Numbered from the stretch's first letter, positions 9,269 to 18,135 are shown. The stretch: DNA of 64,000 nucleotides from Sphingomonadales bacterium UBA6174 (GCA_002422945.1 DITW01000069.1:5590-69589), one strand, 5' to 3'. Numbers and translations are program-made. Notes: generated by a model not told the origin, from the letters alone.

Positions 9269-10054
9269 ATGGCAGGATATCTACAGGCTGGTGCGCGATT
9301 TGCAGGCAATGTCGCGCTGGTTACCGGGGGCTTGAACGGCATCGGTCGCGCGGTGGTGGAGCGCTTGGCCGCGGAAGGCTGCCAAGTTGTTGTCGCCGAC
9401 ATCATGGATCAGGCGGCGGGCGAGGCGTCATTGGCTGAGATCGGGGATAAGGCGGTCTATTTGCGCCTCAATGTCTGTGTGGAGGCCGAATGGGAGGCGG
9501 CGGCTGCGATGATTGCCGCGCGTTTTGAGCGGCTCGATATTCTCGTGGCCAATGCGGGCGTGGGCGGTGTGTCGCCGGTCCGCGATATAAAGTTTGAAAG
9601 CTGGCGCCATACGATGTCGGTCAATCTTGATGGTGTGTTTTTGTCGACCAAGCATTGTCTGGATTTGCTGGCGGCTTCGGGCGCATCGCGGCGCGGGGGT
9701 TCGAGCATCATCAACATGTCGTCGAGCATGGGGCTGAACGGTCTTGCCAATGCCAGCGCCTATTCCGCGAGCAAGGGCGGCGTGCGGCTCTTTTCCAAGT
9801 CCACCGCCGTCGAATTCGCACAGATGAAATTGCCGGTGCGGGTCAATTCGATCCATCCGGGCTTTGTGCGCACGCCCTTGTTGGTCGCCAATGCAAGCGC
9901 CGAAGATGTCGCCTTTTACGAACGCGAAACCCCGGTCGGGCGTTTGGCCGAAGTGGATGAAATCGCGGCGGCCATCGCCTTTCTGGCGTCCGAAGACGCT
10001 AGCTATATGACGGGGTCGGAACTGGTCGTCGATGGGGGCTATAACGCCCATTGA
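9269..10054 (+). CDS. SDR family NAD(P)-dependent oxidoreductase (FabG-like)
   Basis: 261 residues from ATG 9269, which has GGAGAGGGG 8 bases upstream; the in-frame ATG at 9251 lies inside that site's context and lacks its own. It is a classical SDR: cofactor loop TGGLNGIGRAV, Asp after beta-2 (VVADIMD, suggesting NAD preference), NAGVGG, catalytic Ser in INMSSSMG, and YSASKGG with catalytic Tyr and Lys. The C-terminus is MTGSELVVDGGYNAH. It probably oxidises a secondary alcohol or reduces a ketone in catabolism. It is first in a two-gene operon with the next SDR, behind the LacI-type operator. Confidence 0.9.
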   Translation: MAGYLQAGARFAGNVALVTGGLNGIGRAVVERLAAEGCQVVVADIMDQAAGEASLAEIGDKAVYLRLNVCVEAEWEAAAAMIAARFERLDILVANAGVGGVSPVRDIKFESWRHTMSVNLDGVFLSTKHCLDLLAASGASRRGGSSIINMSSSMGLNGLANASAYSASKGGVRLFSKSTAVEFAQMKLPVRVNSIHPGFVRTPLLVANASAEDVAFYERETPVGRLAEVDEIAAAIAFLASEDASYMTGSELVVDGGYNAH

Positions 10055-10073
10055 GTTGCAGAATTATAGGAGC

Positions 10074-10859
10074 ATGACATTGGAAATGGATCTGAAAAAT
10101 AGCGTCGCGCTGATCACGGGTGCGACCGGCAATATCGGCCGGGCAATTTGCGAAGCGCTGGGCCGTGAAGGGGTGACGGTCATCGCGACCGACATCATGC
10201 CCGCGCCTGCGACGCCGGTGGGTAGTGAATATCGCCAGCTTGATGTCACCAGCGAAGCCGCGTGGCAGGACCTGATCGCCGCCGTGCGTGCCGATCATGG
10301 GCGGCTCGATATTCTCATCAACAATGCCGGGATTGCGCCGATGGATCGGTTGCAGGATATGTCGCTCGCCGATTGGCGGCGGTGCCAGACTATCAATGTC
10401 GATGGCATTTTTCTCGGCCTCAAGCACGCGATCGATCTGATGTGCGAGACCGGCCCGAAACGGCGGGGCGGGGCGTCGATCATCAACATCGCTTCCGGTG
10501 CGGCGGATAAGCCTGCGGCATTCAGCAGCGCCTATTGCACCAGCAAGGCCGCGGTGCGCATGCTGACACGCACCGCTGCCGTGGAATTTGGGAAATTGGG
10601 TTATCCGGTGCGCGTGAATTCGGTGCATCCGGGGGTCGTCCGGTCCCAGATGTTCGATGCCATTGTCGAGCGTTATTCCGAGATCACGGGCGGTACGCCG
10701 GTCGATGAACTTCATGCGGCGATCAGGGCCGGTCATCCGCTGGGCCGTTATGTCGAGCCGGATGAAGTTGCGGATGTCGTGGTGTTCCTCGCCTCCGGTG
10801 CCGCGCGCTATGTTCATGGCGATGCGCTGCACATCGATGGCGGCTATGCGGCGGGCTGA
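10074..10859 (+). CDS. SDR family oxidoreductase (paralogue of the 19.7 kb SDR)
   Basis: About 261 residues with TGATGNIGRAICEAL, VIATDIM, NNAGIAP, the catalytic Ser in IASGAADKPAA, and YCTSKAAV. The start is uncertain. ATG 10074 is one base after AGGAG, TTG 10080 sits at ideal 7-base spacing, and ATG 10086 gives the MDLKNSVALITG start seen in its paralogue. By eye it is more than half identical to the minus-strand SDR at 19721-20494, sharing SGAADKPAA and RVNxVHPGxV, so the two probably act on related substrates. It follows the first SDR by about 20 bases and is likely co-transcribed from the operator-controlled promoter. Confidence 0.88.
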   Translation: MTLEMDLKNSVALITGATGNIGRAICEALGREGVTVIATDIMPAPATPVGSEYRQLDVTSEAAWQDLIAAVRADHGRLDILINNAGIAPMDRLQDMSLADWRRCQTINVDGIFLGLKHAIDLMCETGPKRRGGASIINIASGAADKPAAFSSAYCTSKAAVRMLTRTAAVEFGKLGYPVRVNSVHPGVVRSQMFDAIVERYSEITGGTPVDELHAAIRAGHPLGRYVEPDEVADVVVFLASGAARYVHGDALHIDGGYAAG

Positions 10860-10871
10860 ACCGTCCTGTTC

Positions 10872-10900
10872 CTCCCCGACATGCGATCCATGTCGGGGAG
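10872..10900. terminator. Bidirectional hairpin between convergent genes
   Basis: A perfect 12-bp stem CTCCCCGACATG/CATGTCGGGGAG with a 5-base loop, placed between the ends of the SDR (plus) and the thioesterase (minus). There is no long U-tract, but its strength and position support termination in both directions. Confidence 0.8.
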
Positions 10901-10907
10901 AGAAACA

Positions 10908-11342
10908 TTACGCGATAACGAGGTCGGCCATCGCCTGTTTGTGAATGGCATCAAGCGGCATCGGGCGGCGCGTGATCGGATCGACATAGACATGGACGAA
11001 ATGGCCCACCGCCGCCGGTGCATCGCTGTTGAGCGGGAAAAGGGCCACTTCAAAGCGAATGCTGCTGTTGCCCATGCGCCCGATGCGGACGCCCGCATCG
11101 ACCGTTTCCGGAAATTCAATCGGGGCGAGAAAGTCGCAGCCGCTCGATACGCATAGGCCGATGGAATTGGATTGGGGTGAACGCAATACGCCGCGTTCGA
11201 TCAGCATGGTCGTCACTGCCGTATCGAACCAATTATAATAAATGGCGTTGTTGACATGACCATAAGCGTCGCAATCCGCCCACCGGCTGGAGATCTGCAT
11301 CCACCAGCGATATTGGTCACGGCGTTGGTCGGCTGGGGTCAT
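10908..11342 (-). CDS. Acyl-CoA thioesterase, 4HBT hotdog family
   Basis: 144 residues. The hotdog signature RWADCDAYGHVNNAIYYNWF carries the D-x-Y-G-H-V-N-N motif of 4-hydroxybenzoyl-CoA thioesterase/YbgC-like enzymes, which release carboxylic acids from acyl-CoA. No signal peptide, so it is cytosolic. It is divergent from the flavoenzyme at 11437, with about 95 bases of shared control region containing a LacI-type operator; it may belong to the same regulon. A thioesterase among alcohol/aldehyde-oxidising enzymes suggests that a CoA ester intermediate is made and hydrolysed somewhere in this pathway. Confidence 0.85.
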   Translation of the reverse strand: MTPADQRRDQYRWWMQISSRWADCDAYGHVNNAIYYNWFDTAVTTMLIERGVLRSPQSNSIGLCVSSGCDFLAPIEFPETVDAGVRIGRMGNSSIRFEVALFPLNSDAPAAVGHFVHVYVDPITRRPMPLDAIHKQAMADLVIA

Positions 11343-11374
11343 GTTTTGCTGTCCTTAAAACTGTTGATAGGCTC

Positions 11375-11423
11375 TTGCATCGAATCTGTGGCTAAGGCTA
11401 TAGCGTAAAAATGAAGCGCTTCA
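11375..11423 (+). promoter_or_regulatory. Promoter with second LacI-type operator
   Basis: A -35 TTGCAT (11375-11380) and -10 TATAGC (11399-11404) are 18 bases apart. The palindrome TGAAGCGCTTCA (11412-11423) sits right at the expected transcription start. It repeats the 12-bp core of the site at 9120. The gene's ATG is only 13 bases further on, with no visible Shine-Dalgarno sequence, so the leader is very short. Confidence 0.65.
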
Positions 11424-11436
11424 AATATCTCTTGTC

Positions 11437-12540
11437 ATGACCGGGAAAACGGATGCCATTGTGGTTGGTGCCGGGGTGGTCGGTATCGCTGTCGCCCGCG
11501 CCCTTGCGCTGAAAGGTCATGAGGTGCTGCTGCTCGAATCGACACGTGAATTCGGGTCCGGGACCAGCAGCCGCAACAGCGAGGTGATCCACGCGGGGCT
11601 ATATTATCCACAAGGCTCGCTCAAGGCCTCGACCTGTGTCGCGGGGCGCAAGCTGCTCTATGATTTTTGCGCAGCGCGCGGCGTGCCGCATCGCAAACTT
11701 GGCAAGCTGATCTTTGCGGCGGATGCCAGCCAGATCGGGGCGCTGGATAAGATCGCCGCCGCTGCCAAGGCCGCAGGGGTGGACGATATGGTCCGCCTAT
11801 CCGCAGCGCAAGCACGCGCGATGGAGCCGGAGCTTCAAGCCTATGAGGCATTGTTTTCGCCCTCGACCGGGATCATCGATTCCCATGCCTTCATGCTGGC
11901 GATGCTGGGCGAGGCCGAGGCGCATGGGGCCACGCTGGTGTGCGGGGCCGAGGTGCAGCGGGTGACGCGCAATGGGGGGCTGTGGCAGGTGCATGTTACA
12001 GGCGAGGCCGATCCTGTCGTCGCGGCGCCGATCCTCATCAATGCGGCAGGGCTAGGCGCGCAGAAACTGGCCGGGATGATCGAGGAGATGCCGGCTGCAC
12101 ATGTGCCGCCGCTCTATTTGGCGCGGGGGGTGTATTTTACCTATTCGGGCAAGACGCCCTTTTCGCATCTGATCTATCCCGTGCCGGAACCGGGCGGGCT
12201 TGGCACGCATCTGACCTTGGATATGGCCGGGCAGGCGCGGTTCGGTCCGGATGTCGAATGGATCGACGAGATTGATTATCGGGTGGACCCTGATCGGCTA
12301 GATGCTTTCGCCACTGCCGCGCGTCGGATCTGGCCGGGGCTGGACCCAGCGCGGCTTGCGCCCGGCTATGCGGGGATCAGGCCCAAGATTACCGGACCCA
12401 AAGAGGAGGCGGGTGATTTCATCCTGTCCGGCCCGGCTCTCCACGGGTGCGAGGGGCTGGTCCATTTATTCGGCATTGAATCGCCCGGATTGACGGCCTC
12501 GCTCGCGCTGGCTGACCTTGTTGTGAAAGAGCTTCCATGA
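11437..12540 (+). CDS. NAD(P)/FAD-dependent oxidoreductase, DAO/LhgO-like
   Basis: 367 residues. The N-terminal dinucleotide fold DAIVVGAGVVGIAVARALALKGHEVLLLE is followed by SGTSSRNSEVIHAGLYYPQGSLKA and a C-terminal FAD motif (GYAGIRPKI, FGIESPGLTASLALADLV). This arrangement is that of the L-2-hydroxyglutarate oxidase/dehydrogenase branch of the DAO family, which oxidises 2-hydroxy acids. The true substrate is unknown. It has no signal peptide and is cytosolic or peripheral. The ATG has no clear ribosome binding site and lies just after an operator. It overlaps the GMC gene by four bases (ATGA). Confidence 0.85.
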   Translation: MTGKTDAIVVGAGVVGIAVARALALKGHEVLLLESTREFGSGTSSRNSEVIHAGLYYPQGSLKASTCVAGRKLLYDFCAARGVPHRKLGKLIFAADASQIGALDKIAAAAKAAGVDDMVRLSAAQARAMEPELQAYEALFSPSTGIIDSHAFMLAMLGEAEAHGATLVCGAEVQRVTRNGGLWQVHVTGEADPVVAAPILINAAGLGAQKLAGMIEEMPAAHVPPLYLARGVYFTYSGKTPFSHLIYPVPEPGGLGTHLTLDMAGQARFGPDVEWIDEIDYRVDPDRLDAFATAARRIWPGLDPARLAPGYAGIRPKITGPKEEAGDFILSGPALHGCEGLVHLFGIESPGLTASLALADLVVKELP

Positions 12541-14156
12541 TCGACCGGGGCCATTTCGACTATGTGATTATCGGGGCCGGGTCGGCCGGATGCGTGCTGG
12601 CCAATCGCTTGAGCGCGGACCCGCGAGTGTCAATTTTGTTGCTGGAGGCCGGGCCTGTAGACCGCAATCCGTGGATTCATGTGCCATTGGGCTATGGGCG
12701 GTTGTTCAATCATCCGGTGCTGAATTGGGGTTATAAAACCCAACCGGAACCGCATCTCGCACATCGCCAGATTTCCCAGCCGCGCGGCAAGGTATTGGGC
12801 GGCAGTTCGTCGATCAACGGGCTGGTCTATATTCGGGGGCAGCGCGAGGATTTCGACGATTGGGCCAATGAAGGCGCAAACGGCTGGTCTTATGCCGAGA
12901 TGCTGCCCTATTTCAAACGCTCGGAACGTCAGGCGCGTGGGGCGGATGATTGGCATGGGGTCGATGGCCCGCTGTCGGTGTCGGACCAATCGGAGCCGCA
13001 TCTGTTGTGCGATGCCTATATCGCGGCGGCGGTGGAGGCGGGGCATCCGGCCAACCCCGATTTCAATGGCGCGGATCAGGAAGGCGCGGGCTATTTCCAG
13101 ACGACCTCGCATCGCGGCAGGCGGTGCAGCGCGGCGGTAGCCTATCTGCGCCCGGCCCGGCATCGGCCCAATCTGACGATTGTCACCAATGCCCATGCGC
13201 GCCGCATCCTGTTTGACGGGGCGCGGGCCATTGGCGTGGAATGGACATCGGGCGGGCAGTTGTTTTGCGCTTATGGTGGACGCGAGACGATCCTGTCGGC
13301 GGGCGCGATTAATACGCCGCAATTGCTGGAACTGTCCGGGATCGGCGATGGCCAGCGCTTGCAGTCCTTGGGTGTTGAGGTGGTTTACGACAATCCAGCG
13401 GTGGGCGAGAATTTGCAGGACCATATGCAGGTCCGCTGCGTATTTGAAACCAATCAAAAAGTGACGCTGAACGATGATATGGGGTCGCTGGCCCGCAAGA
13501 TCCGGATGGTTGCGCGTTATGTGTTGCAGCGCAAGGGGCCGTTGACGGTATCGGCGGGCTATGCGGGCGGATTTTTCCGCACAACGGCTGCCAAGGATAT
13601 GCGCCCGGATATGGAGGTGCATTTCATCACGTTCAGCACGAACAAAATGGGCGACAGCCTCGATCCTTTTTCGGCGTTTACAGCGTCTTCCTGCCAATTG
13701 CGCCCGACCAGTCGCGGCCATGTCCATGCCGTGTCGCCAGACCCGATGGTGCCCCCCGATATTCTGGCGAACTATCTCGCGACCGAGGAAGACCGCGCGA
13801 CCAATATTGCCGGTCTTCGGCTTATCCGCAATATCATGGCGCAGCCTGCGATGGCCCGATATATCACGAATGAAAGGATGCCGGGGCCGGATTTGACCAG
13901 CGATGATGCGTTGCTGGCCTATATCCGCCAGAACGCCGCGTCGCTTTATCATCCGACCTGCACCGCAGCGATTGGTCAGGTGGTCGATCCGCAGTTGCGC
14001 GTGATTGGGGTCGATGGCTTACGAGTGGTCGATGCGTCGGTGATGCCATCGGTGGTATCCGGTAATTGCAATGCGGCGATCATCGCCATCGCCGAACGGG
14101 CCGCTGATTTGATCCTCGGTGGCCCTATGTTGGAAAAGGAAATGGCCAATGGCTGA
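12537..14156 (+). CDS. GMC family FAD oxidoreductase (alcohol/choline dehydrogenase-like)
   Basis: 539 residues, the normal GMC length. N-terminal FAD motif DYVIIGAGSAGCVLANRLS and LLLEAGP; GMC signature 1 in GKVLGGSSSINGLVYIRGQ; signature 2 in ILSAGAINTPQLLELSGIG; C-terminal active site with His in LYHPTCT and Asn in SGNCNAAI. Such enzymes oxidise primary alcohols to aldehydes, passing electrons to quinone or oxygen; polyethylene-glycol and long-chain alcohol dehydrogenases of sphingomonads belong here. It is coupled by ATGA to the upstream flavoenzyme and overlaps the aldehyde dehydrogenase by eight bases. An alcohol to aldehyde to acid sequence is therefore a natural reading of the operon. 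Confidence 0.93.
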   Translation: MIDRGHFDYVIIGAGSAGCVLANRLSADPRVSILLLEAGPVDRNPWIHVPLGYGRLFNHPVLNWGYKTQPEPHLAHRQISQPRGKVLGGSSSINGLVYIRGQREDFDDWANEGANGWSYAEMLPYFKRSERQARGADDWHGVDGPLSVSDQSEPHLLCDAYIAAAVEAGHPANPDFNGADQEGAGYFQTTSHRGRRCSAAVAYLRPARHRPNLTIVTNAHARRILFDGARAIGVEWTSGGQLFCAYGGRETILSAGAINTPQLLELSGIGDGQRLQSLGVEVVYDNPAVGENLQDHMQVRCVFETNQKVTLNDDMGSLARKIRMVARYVLQRKGPLTVSAGYAGGFFRTTAAKDMRPDMEVHFITFSTNKMGDSLDPFSAFTASSCQLRPTSRGHVHAVSPDPMVPPDILANYLATEEDRATNIAGLRLIRNIMAQPAMARYITNERMPGPDLTSDDALLAYIRQNAASLYHPTCTAAIGQVVDPQLRVIGVDGLRVVDASVMPSVVSGNCNAAIIAIAERAADLILGGPMLEKEMANG

Positions 14157-15588
14157 ACAATATACGCGCCTTGAGATGGTCATTGATGGCCGCTTTATCA
14201 TGGCCGGAGCCAATCGTATTTCAGAGCCGGTGATGAACCCGGCAACGGGCGCGGTGCTGGGTGAATTACCGCATGCGACCGCGCAGGAATTGATCGAGGC
14301 GGCGGATGCGGCTGTGGCGGCATTCCCGGCGTGGCGGGCGACATCGCCTTATGATCGCGCGATCATCCTGCGCAAGACGGCAACGATCCTGCGGGAACGC
14401 GCGGATCATATCGCGCAGGTCCTGACGCTTGAACAAGGCAAGACATTAAGTGAGGCGCAGGCGGAACTGGCGCATGCCATCGACTTGTTTGACTGGTTCG
14501 CGGAAGAGGGACGACGCGCTTATGGCCGGATCATTCCGGGTCGTTCGCTCCAGATCCAACAGGCGGCGATGTTGCGCCCGGTTGGCCCTGCGGCGGTGTT
14601 TACGCCTTGGAATTTCCCGGCGCTGACCCCCGCGCGCAAGCTGGCGGCCGGTTTGGCGGCGGGTTGCACCTTGGTGTTGAAGGCCTCCGAGGAAACGCCG
14701 GGAACTGCCGTGGAAATCGTGCGCGCGCTGCATGATGCGGGCCTGCCAAAGGGCTGCGCCAATCTGGTCTTTGGCGTACCGTCCGATGTGTCCGAGAGCC
14801 TGCTCTCCCATCCCGGTATTCGCAAGATCTCGTTCACCGGATCGACCCCGGTCGGCAAGCATTTGATGAAGCTCGCGGCAGAGAGCGTTAAGCGCACGAC
14901 GATGGAGTTGGGCGGCAATGCGCCGGTCATCGTCTTTGCCGATGCCGATTATGATCTGGCGCTGTCGTCGTTGGTCGCGGGCAAATTCCGCAACGCCGGT
15001 CAGGTCTGCATCTCGCCCTCGCGCTTCTTTGTCCATGAAAGCCTGTATGATCGGTTCGTGCAGGATTTTGCCGACCGGGCAGGGGCGCTCGCGCTTGGCA
15101 ATGGGCTGGATCGCCAAGTGCAGATGGGTCCGCTCGCGAATGATCGGCGGCTGGAGGCGATGGAGCGCATTGTCGCGGATGCCGCCGCCGGTGGCGCGAA
15201 AATCCTTGCCGGTGGGGGACGGGTCGCCGGACAGGGTTCGTTTTTCGCGCCAACGGTGATGACGGATGTGTCATCACAGGCCGCGTTGATGTGCGATGAA
15301 ACTTTCGGGCCAATCGTCCCGGTGACGCCATTTGCGGACAATGCAGAGGTGTTTGCGCGCGCGAATGCAGTCGATGCGGGCTTGGCGGGCTATGTCTTTA
15401 CCCAGTCGATTGCCAATGCACGGGCGGCGTCCGAGGCGGTGGAGGTCGGCATGTTGGGGATCAACACTTTGGCGGTCTCGACCCCTGAAACGCCCTTTGG
15501 CGGGGTGAAGCAGAGCGGCCATGGCGCGGAAGGCGGGATCGAAGGCTTACACGCGTTCATGGAAACGCGGCTGATCGTGCAGGCCTGA
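14149..15588 (+). CDS. NAD(P)-dependent aldehyde dehydrogenase (succinate-semialdehyde dehydrogenase-like)
   Basis: 479 residues from ATG 14149, with GGAAAAGGA about 8 bases upstream and overlapping the GMC stop. It shows VFTPWNFPALTPARKLAAGLAAGCTLVLK for cofactor binding, FTGSTPVGK, the catalytic Glu in TMELGGNAP, and the catalytic Cys in FRNAGQVCISPSRF. The PFGGVKQSGHGAEGG C-terminus is typical of the GabD-like branch. It should oxidise the aldehyde made by the GMC enzyme to a carboxylic acid. It ends one base before the convergent LacI-type gene, so the two 3' ends touch. Confidence 0.93.
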   Translation: MAEQYTRLEMVIDGRFIMAGANRISEPVMNPATGAVLGELPHATAQELIEAADAAVAAFPAWRATSPYDRAIILRKTATILRERADHIAQVLTLEQGKTLSEAQAELAHAIDLFDWFAEEGRRAYGRIIPGRSLQIQQAAMLRPVGPAAVFTPWNFPALTPARKLAAGLAAGCTLVLKASEETPGTAVEIVRALHDAGLPKGCANLVFGVPSDVSESLLSHPGIRKISFTGSTPVGKHLMKLAAESVKRTTMELGGNAPVIVFADADYDLALSSLVAGKFRNAGQVCISPSRFFVHESLYDRFVQDFADRAGALALGNGLDRQVQMGPLANDRRLEAMERIVADAAAGGAKILAGGGRVAGQGSFFAPTVMTDVSSQAALMCDETFGPIVPVTPFADNAEVFARANAVDAGLAGYVFTQSIANARAASEAVEVGMLGINTLAVSTPETPFGGVKQSGHGAEGGIEGLHAFMETRLIVQA

Positions 15589-15589
15589 T

Positions 15590-16627
15590 TTATCGGGGCG
15601 CTGGCCCGGTACTCGCCCGCACTATTAACTCAACTGGCAACTCAACCGGTAGCGATTGATGTGCAGGCGTCGGTTCGCCCTGCAGGGTCGCGAGCAGGCT
15701 TGCGGCAGCGACCCGTGCCATTTCCACCACCGGGGTGCGGACGGTCGTTAACGCGGGCGTCAGCATCGCGGAGATGTCGATATCGTCAAAGCCGGTGACG
15801 GACAGTTGCGCCGGAATAGCGACACCGGCAAGGGCGGCGGCATGGAGCACGCCCGCCGCGATGGTGTCGGTGGCACAGACCAATGCGGTCGCGCCATCGC
15901 TGGCCTGTTGCCAGCGGGCGAAACCTTCTTGGCCGCCCGCGATATGCAAAGGCACGTGATGGACGGAGGTAACGGTTATGTCGTGCCGTGCGGCGGCCTC
16001 GCGCAGGCTGGCAATGCGGGCGGCGGCGCGTTCATTGCTGTCGGGCGCGCCGCTCAGCATCGCGATGCGGCGATGGCCGAGTGTGGCGAGATGTTCGACG
16101 ATCATCGTCATCGCGTCGAGATTGGAAAATCCGATGTCCGTTGCCCGCGGTTGCGCTTGCACCGACCATGTGACGACCGTCGGGATGCCCGCGCGCTTCA
16201 AGATATTCTGGGCCTCGGCCTCCTGATCGGACCCGATCAGGACGATGCCATCGGCCCGCCTGCGCACCAGCCGTTCAATATATTTGGTTTCCGCCGCGCG
16301 GTCATATTCATGGGCGAGCACGAACAATGTATAGCCCTTGGCAGCCAGTTCCTTTTGCAGGTGATGGACAAAGGTCGCGAAAATCGGGTTGTTGATCGTT
16401 GGCAGCACCACCCCGATTGACAAGGTGCGGCGGCTCGCGAGCGCGCGACCGCTTTCATCCGGGATATATTGCAGCGCCTCTGCCGCTGCCTTGACGGCCT
16501 GAAGCGTCTTGGGTTTGACGGCATCGGGATGGGACATGGCGCGCGAGGCACTACCCAGCGAAACCCCGGCCAGTTTCGCCACATCGGCAAGGCGCGGTCG
16601 CGAATGTCCATTCGGCTTTATTGGCAT
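15590..16627 (-). CDS. LacI family transcriptional regulator
   Basis: 345 residues. The N-terminal LacI helix-turn-helix (RLADVAKLAGVSLGSASRAMS) and hinge (YIPDESGRALASRR) precede a periplasmic-binding-protein-like effector domain (LSIGVVLPTINNPIFATFVHHLQKELAAKGY, RADGIVLIGSD, VTGFDDIDISAMLTPALTTVRTP). It is convergent with the aldehyde dehydrogenase. The two TGAAGCGCTTCA-core palindromes at the neighbouring promoters are natural targets. An odd 13-bp palindrome touches its own start codon and may serve autoregulation. The effector, presumably a pathway substrate or intermediate, cannot be told from sequence. Confidence 0.93.
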   Translation of the reverse strand: MPIKPNGHSRPRLADVAKLAGVSLGSASRAMSHPDAVKPKTLQAVKAAAEALQYIPDESGRALASRRTLSIGVVLPTINNPIFATFVHHLQKELAAKGYTLFVLAHEYDRAAETKYIERLVRRRADGIVLIGSDQEAEAQNILKRAGIPTVVTWSVQAQPRATDIGFSNLDAMTMIVEHLATLGHRRIAMLSGAPDSNERAAARIASLREAAARHDITVTSVHHVPLHIAGGQEGFARWQQASDGATALVCATDTIAAGVLHAAALAGVAIPAQLSVTGFDDIDISAMLTPALTTVRTPVVEMARVAAASLLATLQGEPTPAHQSLPVELPVELIVRASTGPAPR

Positions 16628-16639
16628 AGAAGCGTTCTA
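16627..16639 (-). promoter_or_regulatory. Possible autoregulatory operator at the LacI-type gene start
   Basis: TAGAA-GCG-TTCTA, a 13-bp palindrome with a 3-base centre, begins on the last base of the start codon. It shares the half-site GAAGCG with the two operators of the operons, but its spacing differs by one base, so binding would be weaker or different. Confidence 0.4.
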
Positions 16640-16725
16640 GCAGAGTCGAGATATGGTGATAGTGCAATATTGTTGTGATTTGCGCGTAGATGTGTTGTGG
16701 TCCTTATCAAGATAAGGATCGCATC

Positions 16726-17499
16726 ATGATTGCTCATTCAGACATTCGTCCACCTTCGCTCTTGCTGACGGGGATGGAGTTTATGCGAACCTCCATGGAA
16801 TCTGTGAGCTTGGCGCTGTATTTGCCATTTCTCGCCAATATGCCGAACGGCGATGGCCATCCGGTGTTGGTGTTGCCGGGCTTTGCGACCAGCGATAGCT
16901 CCACCGTGTTGCTGCGCAACTTCCTGTCCGCCAAGGGCTATGATGTCCAGCCTTGGGGGCTGGGGCGGAATTTCGATCATCGCACCATCGGCTATAATGG
17001 CGAACGCGTGGCGCATCAGCTGGACCGCATTCTGGATAGCACCGGACGCAAGGCCAGCTTGATCGGCTGGAGCCTTGGCGGCGTGATCGCACGGGAGGCG
17101 GCGCGGCGCGATCCGCATGCCGTGCGTCAGGTCATCACGCTCGGCAGCCCCTTTGGCGGCAATCCGCATGCGACGAACGTCAAGCTCATCTATGAATTGT
17201 TGAGCGGTAATGAGGTCGGGAGCGAACATCTCGATGAACGTTATCGCACCGGCAGCCTGCCGCTCGAAGTGCCGTCGACGGCGGTGTATAGCAAAACCGA
17301 CGGGATCGCCGCATGGGAGAATTGCATCGCGCACCCGCATGAACTGACCGAAAATGTCGAGGTGCATTCCAGCCATTTCGGCTTGGTCGTCCATCCGGCG
17401 GTGTATCACATCATCGCAGATCGTTTGGCGCAGCCAGAGGGCGAATGGGCGCCTTATGAGGTGCCGATGGCGCCGTCGCCAACGCCTTTTATCTGGTGA
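16726..17499 (+). CDS. Alpha/beta hydrolase
   Basis: 257 residues from ATG 16726 with ATAAGGA 8 bases upstream. The nucleophile elbow is GWSLGG. An acid is likely in SKTDGIAAW and the catalytic His in SSHFGLVVHPAVYHII. HPVLVLPGFATSDSSTVLLRNFL carries the oxyanion region. The pattern resembles triacylglycerol lipase/EstA-type alpha/beta hydrolases of alphaproteobacteria. No signal peptide is evident, so it is probably cytosolic. It is a single gene between the LacI-type regulator (divergent, about 100 bases) and the convergent GNAT gene. The substrate is unknown; an ester of the pathway or a PHA-related acyl ester are both possible. Confidence 0.82.
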   Translation: MIAHSDIRPPSLLLTGMEFMRTSMESVSLALYLPFLANMPNGDGHPVLVLPGFATSDSSTVLLRNFLSAKGYDVQPWGLGRNFDHRTIGYNGERVAHQLDRILDSTGRKASLIGWSLGGVIAREAARRDPHAVRQVITLGSPFGGNPHATNVKLIYELLSGNEVGSEHLDERYRTGSLPLEVPSTAVYSKTDGIAAWENCIAHPHELTENVEVHSSHFGLVVHPAVYHIIADRLAQPEGEWAPYEVPMAPSPTPFIW

Positions 17500-17506
17500 T
17501 GGCAGG

Positions 17507-17532
17507 CCGGGGCCGAGGCATTTTTGCCCCGG
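17507..17532. terminator. Intrinsic terminator-like hairpin
   Basis: Stem CCGGGGC/GCCCCGG with a 12-base loop that contains five T residues. It lies between the convergent hydrolase and GNAT genes, 8 bases after the hydrolase stop. Confidence 0.65.
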
Positions 17533-17544
17533 ACCCGACAGTAC

Positions 17545-18135
17545 TTATTCTTCCGGCGAACCATAGATTGTGCGCTGGGAGGCAGCGCGTTCGAGGTTCA
17601 GGCTGAACACCACAAGGTCGCTCAGATTGCCGCTGGAGGGATCGCGGACATGGTCGCGTAGCAGCGCTTCCGGCACGAAACCTTCATCCTCGAACATCGA
17701 GATTCCGGCGAATTGATCGGGCGTCATGCTGGCCGTCACCTTGGTCAGTGACATATCGGCGGCGAGCGTGAGCAATTCCTTGAGTAGGATACGCCCAAGG
17801 CCCGAACCACGGGCATCGGGGCTGATCAGGATGCGGATGTCGCCGACATGCATCGACCAGCTCAATTCATCGCGGGCAAGCGCCGCGCAACCGATGATTT
17901 TACCATTCGATACAGCGAAAATCGTCCGCAGCATGTCGCGTTCATGCTGGGTGATCCAGGCGGCGACGACCTTGGGATTGCGGATGTCGCGGCGCAGGAA
18001 CAATAGGTCATGCTTTGGCACGCCTTGCGCGAAGGCAAGAATCGCCTCGGCATCGTCCTCGGCCAGAAAGCGCAGTTGGATTTCGGCGTCCCCGCTTTGA
18101 ATTTTATAGGGAATGCGCGTGGTCGATTGGGTCAA
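17545..18135 (-). CDS. GNAT family N-acetyltransferase, coupled to phaC
   Basis: 196 residues starting at TTG 18135, which overlaps the phaC stop as TTGA and has GGGGAGAG 6 bases upstream. The GNAT core is visible: IRILISPDARGSGLGRILLKELLTLA is the acetyl-CoA binding motif A, and SMTPDQFAGISMFEDEGFVPEALLRDHV is motif B. A beta strand with KIIGCAALA precedes it. Related alphaproteobacterial proteins are plain GNATs of unknown acceptor. Its tight coupling to the PHA synthase gene is notable because acetyltransferases are not standard parts of PHA loci. It might modify a phasin or synthase subunit, but that is inference. Confidence 0.85.
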   Translation of the reverse strand: MTQSTTRIPYKIQSGDAEIQLRFLAEDDAEAILAFAQGVPKHDLLFLRRDIRNPKVVAAWITQHERDMLRTIFAVSNGKIIGCAALARDELSWSMHVGDIRILISPDARGSGLGRILLKELLTLAADMSLTKVTASMTPDQFAGISMFEDEGFVPEALLRDHVRDPSSGNLSDLVVFSLNLERAASQRTIYGSPEE

